Below are positions 24,741 to 32,670 of a DNA stretch of 32,670 nt, in pieces; the first letter of the stretch is position 1; every line of letters starts with the position of its first letter. The stretch is from Ignavibacteriota bacterium (GTDB lineage: Bacteria > Bacteroidota > Ignavibacteria > Kapaibacteriales > UBA2268), in NCBI GenBank assembly GCA_016219595.1, contig JACRLY010000044.1:6089-38758 (forward strand), written 5' to 3'. The notes beneath the pieces are model-generated. The model did not search any database and was not told the origin of the DNA. It was given only the letters and a program-made list of their open reading frames with translations. Made by a program: the position numbers and the translations under genes.

Positions 24741-26003
24741 TCAAATCAAATCGGTTTTAACTCTTTTAACTGATGCACCAATAGAATTTAATTTATCTTC
24801 AATACTTTCATATCCCCTGTCAATGTGGTAAATTCTTAGAATTTCGCTTTCTCCTTCGGCAACAAGTGCGGCTAAAATCAGGGATGCACTTGCCCTTAGG
24901 TCGGATGACATAACTACTGCACCTGTTAGCTTTTTTCCACCTTGAATGATTGCGGCATTTTCTATTACATTAATATCAGCACCGAGTCTTTGAAGTTCAG
25001 GTATGTGCATGAACCGGTCATGATAAATTGAATCTGTTACCTTCGATACACCATCTGCCATTAACATATATGCTGTCCATTGTGCCTGAATGTCTGTCGG
25101 AATACCGGGATATACAGAAGTAATCAGGTCCACAGGATTCGGATTATCACCCATTTTCATTGTAACTGAGTTCTTTTCAACATTCAATTTACAACCCGTT
25201 TCCTCAAGCTTCGAAAATACAGCAGTCAAATGGGCCGGGTTAATGTTTTCAAGCCTTATTTCTCCTTTTGTCATTGCTGTAGCAATAAGATATGTCGCAG
25301 CTTCAATCCTGTCAGGTATTGTTGATTCATCCACAGGATATAATTCATTCACACCTTCAATTTCTAAAGTAGTTGTTCCGACACCATTAATTTTTGCTCC
25401 CATTTTTACAAGCATCTCTTCGAGAGCAGTAATTTCAGGTTCGATGGCAGCATTAGTGAGTAATGTCGTACCTTTTGCAAGTGTTGCAGCCATAAGTACA
25501 TTACCTGTAGCTCCAACCGAAGAAATATCGAAATGGAAATTAGCGCCTTTCAAACCTTTCGTCTGTGCATTGACATATCCACCTTCAATATTGATTTCAG
25601 CACCAAGTTTTTCTAATCCTTTAAGATGCAAATCCACAGGTCTTGGACCCCATGCACATCCTCCCGGAAGAGATACTCTTGCTTTTCCGAATCTTGTTAA
25701 CAGAGGACCAAGAACATAAAAGGAGGCTCTCATTTTCTTGACATGTTCATAAGGAGCTTCAAAACTTGTAATCTCTCTTGAATCAATCGTAAGTGTATTC
25801 CCGTCGAAATCACAATTTACACCCATCGAACTGATTAGTTTCAACATTGTCCATATATCATTGAGATTAGGAGTGTTATAAAGATGATAAAAACCCGGTG
25901 CAAGTAGAGAAGCAGGCATTAAAGCCAATGAACCGTTCTTGGCTCCTGATACATTCAATGTACCTGAAAGTCTTCTTCCGCCTTCAATAACAAATTTGTC
26001 CAT
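24741..26003 (-). CDS. murA: UDP-N-acetylglucosamine 1-carboxyvinyltransferase MurA
   Basis: First committed enzyme of peptidoglycan precursor synthesis, transferring enolpyruvate from PEP to UDP-GlcNAc in the cytosol. The 420 residues show the two-domain EPT fold: GAKNGSLALMPASLLA with catalytic K22-N23, MRASFYVLGPLLTRFG, and the loop SLPGGCAWGPRPVDLHL with active-site Cys116. Further motifs are SSVGATGNVLMAA, PDRIEAATYLIA, PGIPTDIQAQ, HDRFMHIPELQRLGA and DLRASASLILAAL..IDRGYE. The cysteine is retained, which in this family goes with fosfomycin sensitivity. The gene is upstream of envC and divergent from the riboswitch-controlled receptor gene. Confidence 0.98.
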   Translation of the reverse strand: MDKFVIEGGRRLSGTLNVSGAKNGSLALMPASLLAPGFYHLYNTPNLNDIWTMLKLISSMGVNCDFDGNTLTIDSREITSFEAPYEHVKKMRASFYVLGPLLTRFGKARVSLPGGCAWGPRPVDLHLKGLEKLGAEINIEGGYVNAQTKGLKGANFHFDISSVGATGNVLMAATLAKGTTLLTNAAIEPEITALEEMLVKMGAKINGVGTTTLEIEGVNELYPVDESTIPDRIEAATYLIATAMTKGEIRLENINPAHLTAVFSKLEETGCKLNVEKNSVTMKMGDNPNPVDLITSVYPGIPTDIQAQWTAYMLMADGVSKVTDSIYHDRFMHIPELQRLGADINVIENAAIIQGGKKLTGAVVMSSDLRASASLILAALVAEGESEILRIYHIDRGYESIEDKLNSIGASVKRVKTDLI

Positions 26004-26117
26004 AAGTGACGTAAATTAATTGGAAATATGCTGCAAATGCAAATTAAGATAATTTCATAAAAAATCAAACCATTAAAATAAATTTTGCACTATGAAGAAA
26101 AATATTTAATTTTATTT

Positions 26118-26211
26118 TATCGTTGGAGGTGCTTCGCCTGGAGAATATTGCGGGGCTGAGATTAAACTCAATGAACCTGATCCGGATAATACCGGCGTAG
26201 GGATAACGATA
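26118..26211 (+). promoter_or_regulatory. TPP (thiamine pyrophosphate) riboswitch
   Basis: It has the conserved thi-box core: GGCTGAGA at 26154-26161, TGAACCTGATCCGGATAATA across 26172-26191, and CGGCGTAGGGA ending at 26203. P1 is a seven-pair stem closing the aptamer (26118-26124 with 26205-26211). P3 is formed by 26131-26137 with 26150-26156 (seven pairs, two G-U). P5 is CCGG with CCGG around the ATAATA loop. It lies 86 bases upstream of the TonB-dependent receptor start. TPP binding normally turns the downstream gene off. Confidence 0.95.
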
Positions 26212-26239
26212 TCTCAACTTTCACAAAACCAACAAAATT

Positions 26240-26291
26240 TCTCCTAATTAAGCTTTCAACGTGGCATTTTATTTAACATTTTTACAGGAGA
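26240..26291 (+). promoter_or_regulatory. Expression platform: anti-Shine-Dalgarno pairing with the receptor's ribosome-binding site
   Basis: TCTCCT at 26240-26245 is exactly complementary to AGGAGA at 26286-26291, which is the ribosome-binding site 5-6 bases before the ATG at 26297. No T-tract terminator is seen between aptamer and gene. This suggests that the riboswitch acts on translation initiation. The pairing is seen in the sequence; its coupling to TPP binding is inferred. Confidence 0.5.
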
Positions 26292-26296
26292 TTGCC

Positions 26297-28705
26297 ATGA
26301 GAAAGGTTTTATTTATTTCAATTATCATTTTGATAATTTCATATTCTTATTCTTTGTCTGATAATAATTCAGATACAACTAAGGTGTTTAGAACACCGAG
26401 CATTACAGTTACTACAACAAGGGCTTTAACAGGTATTAGTCCTGTTCCCTTCTCGGAAATGTCTAAGGATGTGTTAATGCACATTTATAATGTCAGGGAT
26501 ATTCCCGATGTGATTAGTGAATTACCCTCGATTTTTTCCTATTCGCAAAACGGTAATTCCATTGGTTATACAAATCTGACTATGAGAGGATTCGACCAGA
26601 GAAGAATCTCAGTGATGATTAACGGCATTCCACAAAATGACCCAGAAGACCACCAGGTGTATTGGATTGACTTTCCTGATATAGGCTCCAATCTCGATAA
26701 TATACAGGTGCAAAGGGGTGCAGGATTGATTAACTACGGTGCCGCTGCCATTGGAGGAAGTATCAATCTAACAACTTCAAATTTCACCAAAGAAAAAGGT
26801 ATAACTTTATATTCAGGTATTGGATACCAGGAATATACAAGTGGCTCTGAAACTGCCTATCAACCGACTTTGAGCAAATTTTCACTTGAAGTATCATCCG
26901 GGATGGTTGACAAATATGCTTTTTATGGTAGGTTGTCAAAAATCAATTCCGAAGGCTACCGCGACCGTTCATGGACTTATATGAACAGTTATTTTCTTAG
27001 CGGTGCAAGATTCGATAAAAATTTCAGCACTCAAATTAATATTTTTGGTGGACCGATTACCGATGGATTAGCCTATACAGGTTTGCCTAAAGCTTATGTT
27101 ACCGACCCTGCCTTGAGGAGAAGTAATCCGAATTACTGGAATTATGATACAAGCGGCTCAACAGTTGAATATATACAGGAAAGAAGAAAACAGGAATCGG
27201 AAGAATTTTCCCAGCCTCATTATGAATTACTTAATGACTGGTACATCAGCGAATCATTAACTTTCAAATCGGCATTATTTTATTATTCCGGGAAAGGATA
27301 TTATGATTACGACGGTACATGGGCAGATGGGTATTTAACCGGCTGGCTGGAAAATGATAATTATAAGTTCAGGGATTCAACACTAATAAATTCATTAATC
27401 AGGGCAACAGTTGACAACAGCCAAGGCGGCTGGATTCCCCGCCTTTTATGGGACCATGGAACTGGAATTCTGACGGTAGGTGCTGAATTAAGAATCCACC
27501 GTTCCGAACATTGGAGTAATATAATTTTCTCAGAAAATCTCCCGGAAAATTTTAATCCGGATTACAATATTTATTATTACAATGGCAAAAGAAATATTTT
27601 TTCCTTTTTTGCGAGAGAGAGCTATAATATTAATGAAAAACTGATGGTAAGCGGTGAAGTCCAGGTAGTAAACCAATCTTTTGCCATTTCGGGTGAAAAG
27701 GCTGGAAACAATTACACAAAATATTTATCAGTGAATGGTGACACTGTTGGAAATGGAGCAACACTTTTCGATATAAATCATTTCTTTATCAATCCGAGAA
27801 TCGGATTAAATTATAATTTTAATGGAAGAAACAATCTTTATTTTCTTGGAGCATATACGAGCCGGGAACAAAGAATGAGGAATTTCTATCCTGCCGACGA
27901 TATTTATTTCGGAGGAACACCTCTATTCGAAGGTGATACATTGAACGGAACCAGGAGATATGATTTCACTAAACCAATTGTTAAACCTGAGTCAATGCTT
28001 GATTTTGAAATTGGGTTTAACACTAAAGGAGATGATTATAATTTTAGCTTCAATTTATATTGGATGGAATACTTCGATGAACTTGTCAAGAGCGGAAGGG
28101 TTGATATCTTTGGCAATCCGGTTGATGGCAATGCTCCACGAACAAGACATTTCGGTATTGAGATGGAAGGATTTTATAATGTAATTGACAAACCTTATGG
28201 TAAGTTTTCAATTTCAGGGAATTTCACATACAGTCAAAATAAAATAATCGAATATGATTATATAACATCATTAAATGAGAAAATATCTCTTACTGACAAT
28301 CCTATTGCAGGTTTCCCCGATTTTATAAGTAACATAAGATTGTCTTACATTTATAAAGATTTCTATATTTCATTACTTGCAAAATCTGTAGGTGGCTTCT
28401 TTGGAGAAAAAATCGGCGAGTTCCGTTCCGATAATTACGGAGATTTGATAAATTCAGATACAAGATTAAAAAATCAATTGTTAAAAGATTACAACTATTA
28501 TATCGATAATAATATTGAAAATTATTTCACATTAAATGCAGATATATCTTATACTTTTAGTGATATATTATCACTCCAAAGAATAAAATTACATGCACAG
28601 ATAATAAACTTGTTAAATCGCTTATATGCCGGAGGAGCAGAAGGAAAAGAATTCTTCCCCGCTGCAGAAAGAAGCATATTTTTAGGAATTGAATTAGGAA
28701 TTTGA
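26297..28705 (+). CDS. TonB-dependent outer-membrane receptor, probably for thiamine
   Basis: The 802-residue outer-membrane receptor has a signal peptide (MRKVLFISIIILIISYSYSLS) and a plug domain (about residues 35-165: VRDIPDVISELPSIFSYSQNGN, LTMRGFDQRRISVMINGIPQNDPEDHQVYWIDFPD, IQVQRGAGLINYGAAAIGGSINL). A 22-strand-type barrel follows to the end. It lacks the carboxypeptidase-like N-terminal domain of SusC-type receptors. The ATG at 26297 has AGGAG at 26286-26290; an upstream in-frame GTG at 26261 is rejected because the signal peptide starts at 26297. Control by a TPP riboswitch points to thiamine or its precursors as substrate, like the TPP-regulated receptors described in Bacteroidetes. 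No inner-membrane thiamine transporter follows. Confidence 0.93.
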   Translation: MRKVLFISIIILIISYSYSLSDNNSDTTKVFRTPSITVTTTRALTGISPVPFSEMSKDVLMHIYNVRDIPDVISELPSIFSYSQNGNSIGYTNLTMRGFDQRRISVMINGIPQNDPEDHQVYWIDFPDIGSNLDNIQVQRGAGLINYGAAAIGGSINLTTSNFTKEKGITLYSGIGYQEYTSGSETAYQPTLSKFSLEVSSGMVDKYAFYGRLSKINSEGYRDRSWTYMNSYFLSGARFDKNFSTQINIFGGPITDGLAYTGLPKAYVTDPALRRSNPNYWNYDTSGSTVEYIQERRKQESEEFSQPHYELLNDWYISESLTFKSALFYYSGKGYYDYDGTWADGYLTGWLENDNYKFRDSTLINSLIRATVDNSQGGWIPRLLWDHGTGILTVGAELRIHRSEHWSNIIFSENLPENFNPDYNIYYYNGKRNIFSFFARESYNINEKLMVSGEVQVVNQSFAISGEKAGNNYTKYLSVNGDTVGNGATLFDINHFFINPRIGLNYNFNGRNNLYFLGAYTSREQRMRNFYPADDIYFGGTPLFEGDTLNGTRRYDFTKPIVKPESMLDFEIGFNTKGDDYNFSFNLYWMEYFDELVKSGRVDIFGNPVDGNAPRTRHFGIEMEGFYNVIDKPYGKFSISGNFTYSQNKIIEYDYITSLNEKISLTDNPIAGFPDFISNIRLSYIYKDFYISLLAKSVGGFFGEKIGEFRSDNYGDLINSDTRLKNQLLKDYNYYIDNNIENYFTLNADISYTFSDILSLQRIKLHAQIINLLNRLYAGGAEGKEFFPAAERSIFLGIELGI

Positions 28706-28725
28706 AACTAATTTCAAGTACTTTA

Positions 28726-28763
28726 AGATAGTGGTTAGGCAATATAATGCCTGATCACTATCT
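28726..28763. terminator. Long hairpin after the TonB receptor gene (possible terminator)
   Basis: A 16-base-pair stem (28726-28741 with 28748-28763), with only two G-U pairs and a six-base loop ATATAA, begins 20 bases after the receptor stop codon. No run of T follows on either strand, so it is not a standard intrinsic terminator. It could protect the 3' end, act as a factor-dependent terminator, or be a small dispersed repeat. Confidence 0.5.
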
Positions 28764-28842
28764 GATATTATAATCCAGTTCTGAAATACTCTTGAAATAC
28801 AATTCAAAAAGATTAGAAATAATTAGTTTTACAAGTAAAAAT

Positions 28843-28850
28843 TAATTTTG
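28843..28850 (+). promoter_or_regulatory. Candidate -7 element for rpsA
   Basis: TAATTTTG is an exact match to TAnnTTTG and would give a leader of about 110 bases before rpsA. There is no TTG at the 20-base distance. The leader contains a short hairpin, AGCCAT (28909-28914) with ATGGCT (28927-28932), upstream of T8 and GGAG (28961-28964). Confidence 0.4.
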
Positions 28851-28969
28851 AAAAATCGAATAAATCTATTATATTGCAAAGCTCTATACAGAATTATTTG
28901 AAAATTTTAGCCATATAATTAACGCCATGGCTGGCAAACTTTTAATTAATTATTTTTTTTGGAGCTTTA

Positions 28970-30949
28970 ATGTCAGAAACAGAATCAGTTATTAATGATG
29001 AAGAAATAATCATTAATGAAGTACCCCAAACAGAAACCGAAACACATTTTACACAAATTCACACAACACCTAATATACCTTTAGGTTCTTTAATTGAATA
29101 TAGTTTCGATAATCTTGAATTAGATGATAAATCTTTTGAATCATTGTTTGATAAAACAATTACAAAAATCAAAGAAGATGAACTCGTAAGCGGTAAAATT
29201 CAAAGCATATCAAAAGATGAAATTCATGTAGATATAGGATTCAAATCATTTGGTATAATACCCAGGGCTGAACTATTAAATGCTGAAACTCTTCAAATCG
29301 GTGACAGGATTGATGTATATATCGAGAAAATGGAAGATGCCGATGGTAAATTAATACTTTCCAGGCGAAGAGCCGATTTCATGAGAATCTGGGACGATAT
29401 TATCAGGTTATATGACAAACAGGAAATTGTACCTGTAAGAATCCTTAGAAGAATCAAAGGCGGAATGGTTGTTGACCTGCTTGGTATCGAAGCATTTCTC
29501 CCCGGTTCACAAATAGATGTTCGTCCGGTAAGAGATTTCGATAGCTGGGTCAGCAAGACAATTGATGTAAAAGTTGTTAAAGTTAATCATCCGAGTGAAA
29601 ATGTTGTTGTAAGCCATAAAGTTCTTCTTGAAGAGCAATTGAGCGAACAGAGAAATGAAATAGTTTCGAGACTCGAAAAAGGACTTGTACTCGAAGGAAC
29701 TGTCAAGGCAATTTCCGATTTCGGAGTATTTGTTGACCTGGGCGGTGTTGACGGTTTAGTTCATATTACCGATTTATCCTGGGGTAGAGTTACTCATCCG
29801 AGTGAAATAGTCAAACTCGACCAGATTGTTAAAATTGTCGTCCTTGAGTTCGACGATGATAAGAAGAGAATTTCACTTGGCATGAAACAATTAACACCAC
29901 ATCCGTGGGATACAATAGGAGAAAAATACGAACCGAATACGAGAGTAACAGGTAAAGTAGTTAGCCTTACAGATTATGGTGCATTTATTGAAATCGAAAA
30001 AGGTATCGAGGGATTAATTCATATTAGCGAAATGTCCTGGACACAGCACGTCAAGCATCCTTCACAGATTGTTTCTATGGGACAAATTGTCGAAGCTGTT
30101 GTTCTCAATATCGATAAAACTGAGAAGAAACTTGCTCTTGGTATGAAACAGCTCGAACCTGACCCATGGGCAGATTTGATGCAAAAATTCCCGGTTAACT
30201 CATTGCATAAAGGAATTGTTAGAAACCTTACAAATTTTGGTGTGTTCATCGAACTCGAACCGGGAGTTGACGGATTAGTTCACATCAGTGATTTGTCATG
30301 GACAAAGAAAATTCGCCATCCCGGAGAATTCGTTAAAAAAGGCGATGAAATTGAAGTTACTGTTCTTAGCATCGACCCTGAACAAAGAAGAATTGCTTTA
30401 GGTCATAAACAAATTAAAGAAAATCCATGGGAATTTTTCCAGGAGAGATATAAAGTTGGTGCTGAAACAGAAGCAAAAATCGAAAGAATTATTGAAAAGG
30501 GTGTCATTGTAGAATTACCTGAAGGAGTAGACGGATTTATACCCGTTTCACAGCTTGCATTTGCTCCGGTTAGAATTATAAGCGAGTACTTCAACATCGG
30601 TGACAAACTTCCGATGAAAGTAGTTGAATTTGACAAGGAAGCAAAGAAGATTGTTCTTTCTGTAGTAGAATTCTTAAGAGGCAAGGATAAAGCTATAATC
30701 GATGATTACATTGCTCAGCATCCTGTTCCTAATTCCGAGAAATTTGCTAATGACCCTCATTTCAAGATAGAATATCACAGCGATGAAGCAAAAGCTGCTG
30801 TTTTCGATTTTCCTGAATTCGAGGAAATTAAAAGAGAAGCCTATCCCGAGGAATTAGAGACTGTACCTGCTCCTGAACAAGTATTTGAAGAGCCTGCAGC
30901 AGTAACCGAAAATGCTGTTGAAGAGGCAGAAACAGAAGAAGTACAGTAA
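28970..30949 (+). CDS. rpsA: 30S ribosomal protein S1 (six S1 domains)
   Basis: RNA-binding protein that brings structured or weak-Shine-Dalgarno mRNAs to the 30S subunit. The 659 residues contain six S1/OB repeats at about 71-134, 151-222, 237-308, 323-395, 408-481 and 496-569. The central ones carry the canonical 'GxVxxxxDFGVFVDLGGVDGLVHITDLSW...HPSE' pattern and end in 'ISLGMKQL'. The N-terminal 70 residues are an acidic extension (MSETESVINDEEIIINEVPQTETET), longer than in E. coli S1. The last 90 residues are an acidic Pro/Glu-rich tail. GGAG at 28961-28964 fixes the ATG. It forms a single-gene unit closed by an intrinsic terminator. Confidence 0.97.
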   Translation: MSETESVINDEEIIINEVPQTETETHFTQIHTTPNIPLGSLIEYSFDNLELDDKSFESLFDKTITKIKEDELVSGKIQSISKDEIHVDIGFKSFGIIPRAELLNAETLQIGDRIDVYIEKMEDADGKLILSRRRADFMRIWDDIIRLYDKQEIVPVRILRRIKGGMVVDLLGIEAFLPGSQIDVRPVRDFDSWVSKTIDVKVVKVNHPSENVVVSHKVLLEEQLSEQRNEIVSRLEKGLVLEGTVKAISDFGVFVDLGGVDGLVHITDLSWGRVTHPSEIVKLDQIVKIVVLEFDDDKKRISLGMKQLTPHPWDTIGEKYEPNTRVTGKVVSLTDYGAFIEIEKGIEGLIHISEMSWTQHVKHPSQIVSMGQIVEAVVLNIDKTEKKLALGMKQLEPDPWADLMQKFPVNSLHKGIVRNLTNFGVFIELEPGVDGLVHISDLSWTKKIRHPGEFVKKGDEIEVTVLSIDPEQRRIALGHKQIKENPWEFFQERYKVGAETEAKIERIIEKGVIVELPEGVDGFIPVSQLAFAPVRIISEYFNIGDKLPMKVVEFDKEAKKIVLSVVEFLRGKDKAIIDDYIAQHPVPNSEKFANDPHFKIEYHSDEAKAAVFDFPEFEEIKREAYPEELETVPAPEQVFEEPAAVTENAVEEAETEEVQ

Positions 30950-30972
30950 TTTATACTTAATTTTTTTAAATC

Positions 30973-31000
30973 AGGCAGGCAATTAAGCCTGCCTTTTTTT
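30973..31000 (+). terminator. Intrinsic terminator after rpsA
   Basis: An eight-pair GC-rich stem (AGGCAGGC at 30973-30980 with GCCTGCCT at 30987-30994) and a six-base loop AATTAA are followed by seven T residues, then ATTTTT. It lies 24 bases after the rpsA stop codon. Confidence 0.93.
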
Positions 31001-31045
31001 ATTTTTGTCAATTGATTTTGGTAATTAACACTTATAATATTAATT

Positions 31046-32299
31046 ATGATTAAAGTATCAATAATTACAATAGGCGATGAAATCTGTATTGGACAGATTA
31101 TAAATACAAATGCAGCATGGATGGCTTCCCAATGCACAACAATCGGGGCAAAGGTCATTAACCATATCGTAGCAGAGGATGAAAAGGAATCAATTATTCA
31201 GGCATTAAACAAATTAACAGAAAAATCTGATTTCATTTTACTTACAGGAGGTTTGGGTCCGACTCATGATGATATTACTAAGCAGGTATTATCGGATTAT
31301 TTTAACGACAAACTTGTAAAGCATGAACCTACATATAAAAAACTTGAGGAAGCATATAGTAAAAGAGGTACTGAATTTTTAGAAAGAAATAAAGGTATTG
31401 CCAATATGCCATCAAAATGCAAAGTTCTCACAAATAATGCAGGTGCGGCTCCCGGGATGCTATTCAAAACAAATAATAAATTTATAATATCAATGCCCGG
31501 TGTCCCTGCCGAAATGAGAGACATAATGGCAAATCATGTTCTGCCATTAATAAAGAAAGAAATTGAAAATAAACAATCTGATGTTGTTTTATATAAAACT
31601 TTGAATACAATCGGTATACCTGAATCACACCTTGCTGATTTGCTTGGAAACCCGGAAGATTTCATGGAAGGTGGTACTCTGGCTTTTTTACCATCATTCA
31701 AAGGTGTAAAACTTAGAATCGGTTATAATTCGGAAAACATGACACTTGCTGCGAAAAAGATAGAACAAATTGAGGATTATATCCGGAAAAGAGCCGGAAG
31801 GTTTATATCAAGTACAGGAGAAGAGGGAATTGCTGAAACAGTCGGAAACTTATTAAGAAAAAATAAAAAAACCGTTTCTGTAGCAGAATCATGCACAGGT
31901 GGTATGCTTGGAGCATCATTTACTGATATTCCCGGAAGCTCGGATTACTTCATGGGTGGTGTGATTGTTTACAGTAACGATGCTAAAATTAAGATGCTGG
32001 GAGTTAATCCAAACACAATTGACAAATTTGGAGCAGTAAGCGAAGAAACAGCTATTGAACTTGCAAAAAATGTCAGGCTCAAATTTAATACGGATTTTGG
32101 AATTAGTGTAACAGGAATAGCCGGTCCGGGAGGGGGAACATTAGATAAACCTGTCGGCACTGTTTGGCTCGGATTAAGCGATAAGGAATCAACAGCAGCA
32201 GTAAAATATGTTTATAGCAATGACCGTAATGTCAACAGGGAATTATTTACGGGCAGGGCTCTGGGTATGCTATACATGAAATTGATGGAAAATAAATAA
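31046..32299 (+). CDS. cinA: CinA-family protein (MoCF-like domain plus nicotinamide-nucleotide amidase)
   Basis: A 417-residue two-domain cytosolic enzyme. The N-terminal COG1058 domain (about 1-170) shows ITIGDEICIGQIINTNAAWMA, LTGGLGPTHDDITKQ, NNAGAAPGM and ISMPGVPAEM. It is linked to ADP-ribose pyrophosphatase activity in some members. The C-terminal PncC-type amidase domain (about 255-415) shows SVAESCTGGMLGASFTDIPGSSDYFMGGVIVYSN, GAVSEETA and VTGIAGPGGGTLDKPVGTVW. This domain deamidates nicotinamide mononucleotide in NAD recycling. Length and order match full-length CinA. The historical competence-induced name does not imply competence here. It starts 45 bases after the rpsA terminator and is followed by the partial TPR gene. 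Confidence 0.96.
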   Translation: MIKVSIITIGDEICIGQIINTNAAWMASQCTTIGAKVINHIVAEDEKESIIQALNKLTEKSDFILLTGGLGPTHDDITKQVLSDYFNDKLVKHEPTYKKLEEAYSKRGTEFLERNKGIANMPSKCKVLTNNAGAAPGMLFKTNNKFIISMPGVPAEMRDIMANHVLPLIKKEIENKQSDVVLYKTLNTIGIPESHLADLLGNPEDFMEGGTLAFLPSFKGVKLRIGYNSENMTLAAKKIEQIEDYIRKRAGRFISSTGEEGIAETVGNLLRKNKKTVSVAESCTGGMLGASFTDIPGSSDYFMGGVIVYSNDAKIKMLGVNPNTIDKFGAVSEETAIELAKNVRLKFNTDFGISVTGIAGPGGGTLDKPVGTVWLGLSDKESTAAVKYVYSNDRNVNRELFTGRALGMLYMKLMENK

Positions 32300-32369
32300 T
32301 TAAAATTATCAAATAATAAGTGTAAAAAATCTTCTCTACAATCAAATTTTATGGGAATTGGAAAAAGGT

Positions 32370-32670
32370 ATGAAATATTTTATTGTTGTTATTTTGTTTT
32401 TCATTTTGTTTAACAAAAGCTTACTGTCAAATCAGCAGGTTGATAATGCTCAAAAAGCGAATGAACTTTATTTATTAGCGATTCAAAGTATTAACTCAGG
32501 CAAATACGACGATGCAATCATCAAATGCGACAGTGCAATGTTATTAAATCCCGAGCCGATTGCCTATCCATACGAAAAAGCACTTGCTTTATATAAGAAA
32601 GATAAATTCGAGGAATCAATTAAAATCCTTGATTCCCTTACTAATCACAAAGAAGTGAATCCGCAGGTCT
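32370..32670 (+). CDS. Exported TPR-repeat protein, N-terminal part (cut by window edge)
   Basis: An open frame runs from the ATG at 32370 to the right edge, giving the first 100 residues. A signal peptide (MKYFIVVILFFILFNKSLLS) is followed by NQQVDNAQKANELYLLAIQSI. Two tetratricopeptide-like helical pairs then follow: AIQSINSGKYDDAIIKCDSAMLLNPEPIAYPYEKALALYKKDKFEESIKILDSL. The spacing and the NPEP/A-x-x-Y pattern are typical of TPR units. AAAAAGG stands just before the ATG. The rest of the gene and its function are outside the window. Confidence 0.8.
   Translation, partial: MKYFIVVILFFILFNKSLLSNQQVDNAQKANELYLLAIQSINSGKYDDAIIKCDSAMLLNPEPIAYPYEKALALYKKDKFEESIKILDSLTNHKEVNPQV

Noticed and set aside
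25090-25719. 209-residue plus-strand frame antisense to murA
   Set aside because: It lies wholly inside murA, which has every catalytic motif. The antisense peptide is low-complexity Ser/Val/Pro, as expected from mirrored codons.
1-32670. CRISPR array or tandem repeats
   Set aside because: No regularly spaced direct repeats were seen anywhere in the window. The repeats present are protein-level (S1, PD40, TPR) only.

Overview
The window reads as a chromosomal segment of an AT-rich bacterium of the Bacteroidota/Chlorobiota (FCB) group. The evidence is a subtilase with a C-terminal type IX secretion sorting domain, Bacteroidota-style lipoprotein and PD40/OmpA-like surface proteins, the rplM-rpsI-rpsB-tsf / pyrH-frr gene order, and several upstream sites matching the Bacteroidota -7 promoter element TAnnTTTG. 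Clear Shine-Dalgarno sequences also precede many genes (purC, rpsI, rpsB, the TonB receptor, rpsA). This is unusual for Bacteroidia and fits a deeper branch (Ignavibacteria/Kapabacteria-like) better. That placement is an inference.

Layout. 1-3.6 kb: the tail of a membrane protein, then purC, rodA and pdxA on the plus strand. 3.6-8.0 kb: translation genes rplM-rpsI-rpsB-tsf, closed by a strong intrinsic terminator, then pyrH-frr from their own promoter. 8.1 kb: tRNA-Val(GAC). 8.2-10.6 kb: a visibly more AT-rich accessory patch with a HEPN-like helical protein and a minus-strand pair made of a HicA-like small protein and a 333-residue partner with a HicB-like C-terminus. 10.6-12 kb: an MNT-type nucleotidyltransferase and a YihY/BrkB membrane protein. 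12-19.5 kb: cell-surface and envelope genes (Ig-like lipoprotein, CHAD protein, PD40/OmpA-like protein, T9SS-exported subtilase). 19.6-23.3 kb: dnaX, a Bcp peroxiredoxin, and a TatD nuclease fused in frame to a signal peptide plus putative outer-membrane barrel. 23.3-26 kb, minus strand: murA followed by an EnvC-like amidase activator. 26.1-28.7 kb: a TPP riboswitch in front of a TonB-dependent receptor, hence a probable thiamine uptake receptor. 29-32.3 kb: rpsA (S1, six S1 domains) with a terminator, then cinA. The start of a TPR protein runs off the right edge.

The parts most worth a second look are four. First, the TatD/outer-membrane-protein fusion, where an internal ATG with a Shine-Dalgarno-like sequence would start a perfect signal peptide inside the nuclease gene. 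Second, a nine-A run in dnaX followed by immediate stops in both alternative frames, the layout expected for gamma-subunit production by slippage. Third, the TPP riboswitch with a visible anti-Shine-Dalgarno element. Fourth, the tRNA-adjacent putative toxin-antitoxin-like pair with an unusually large partner.
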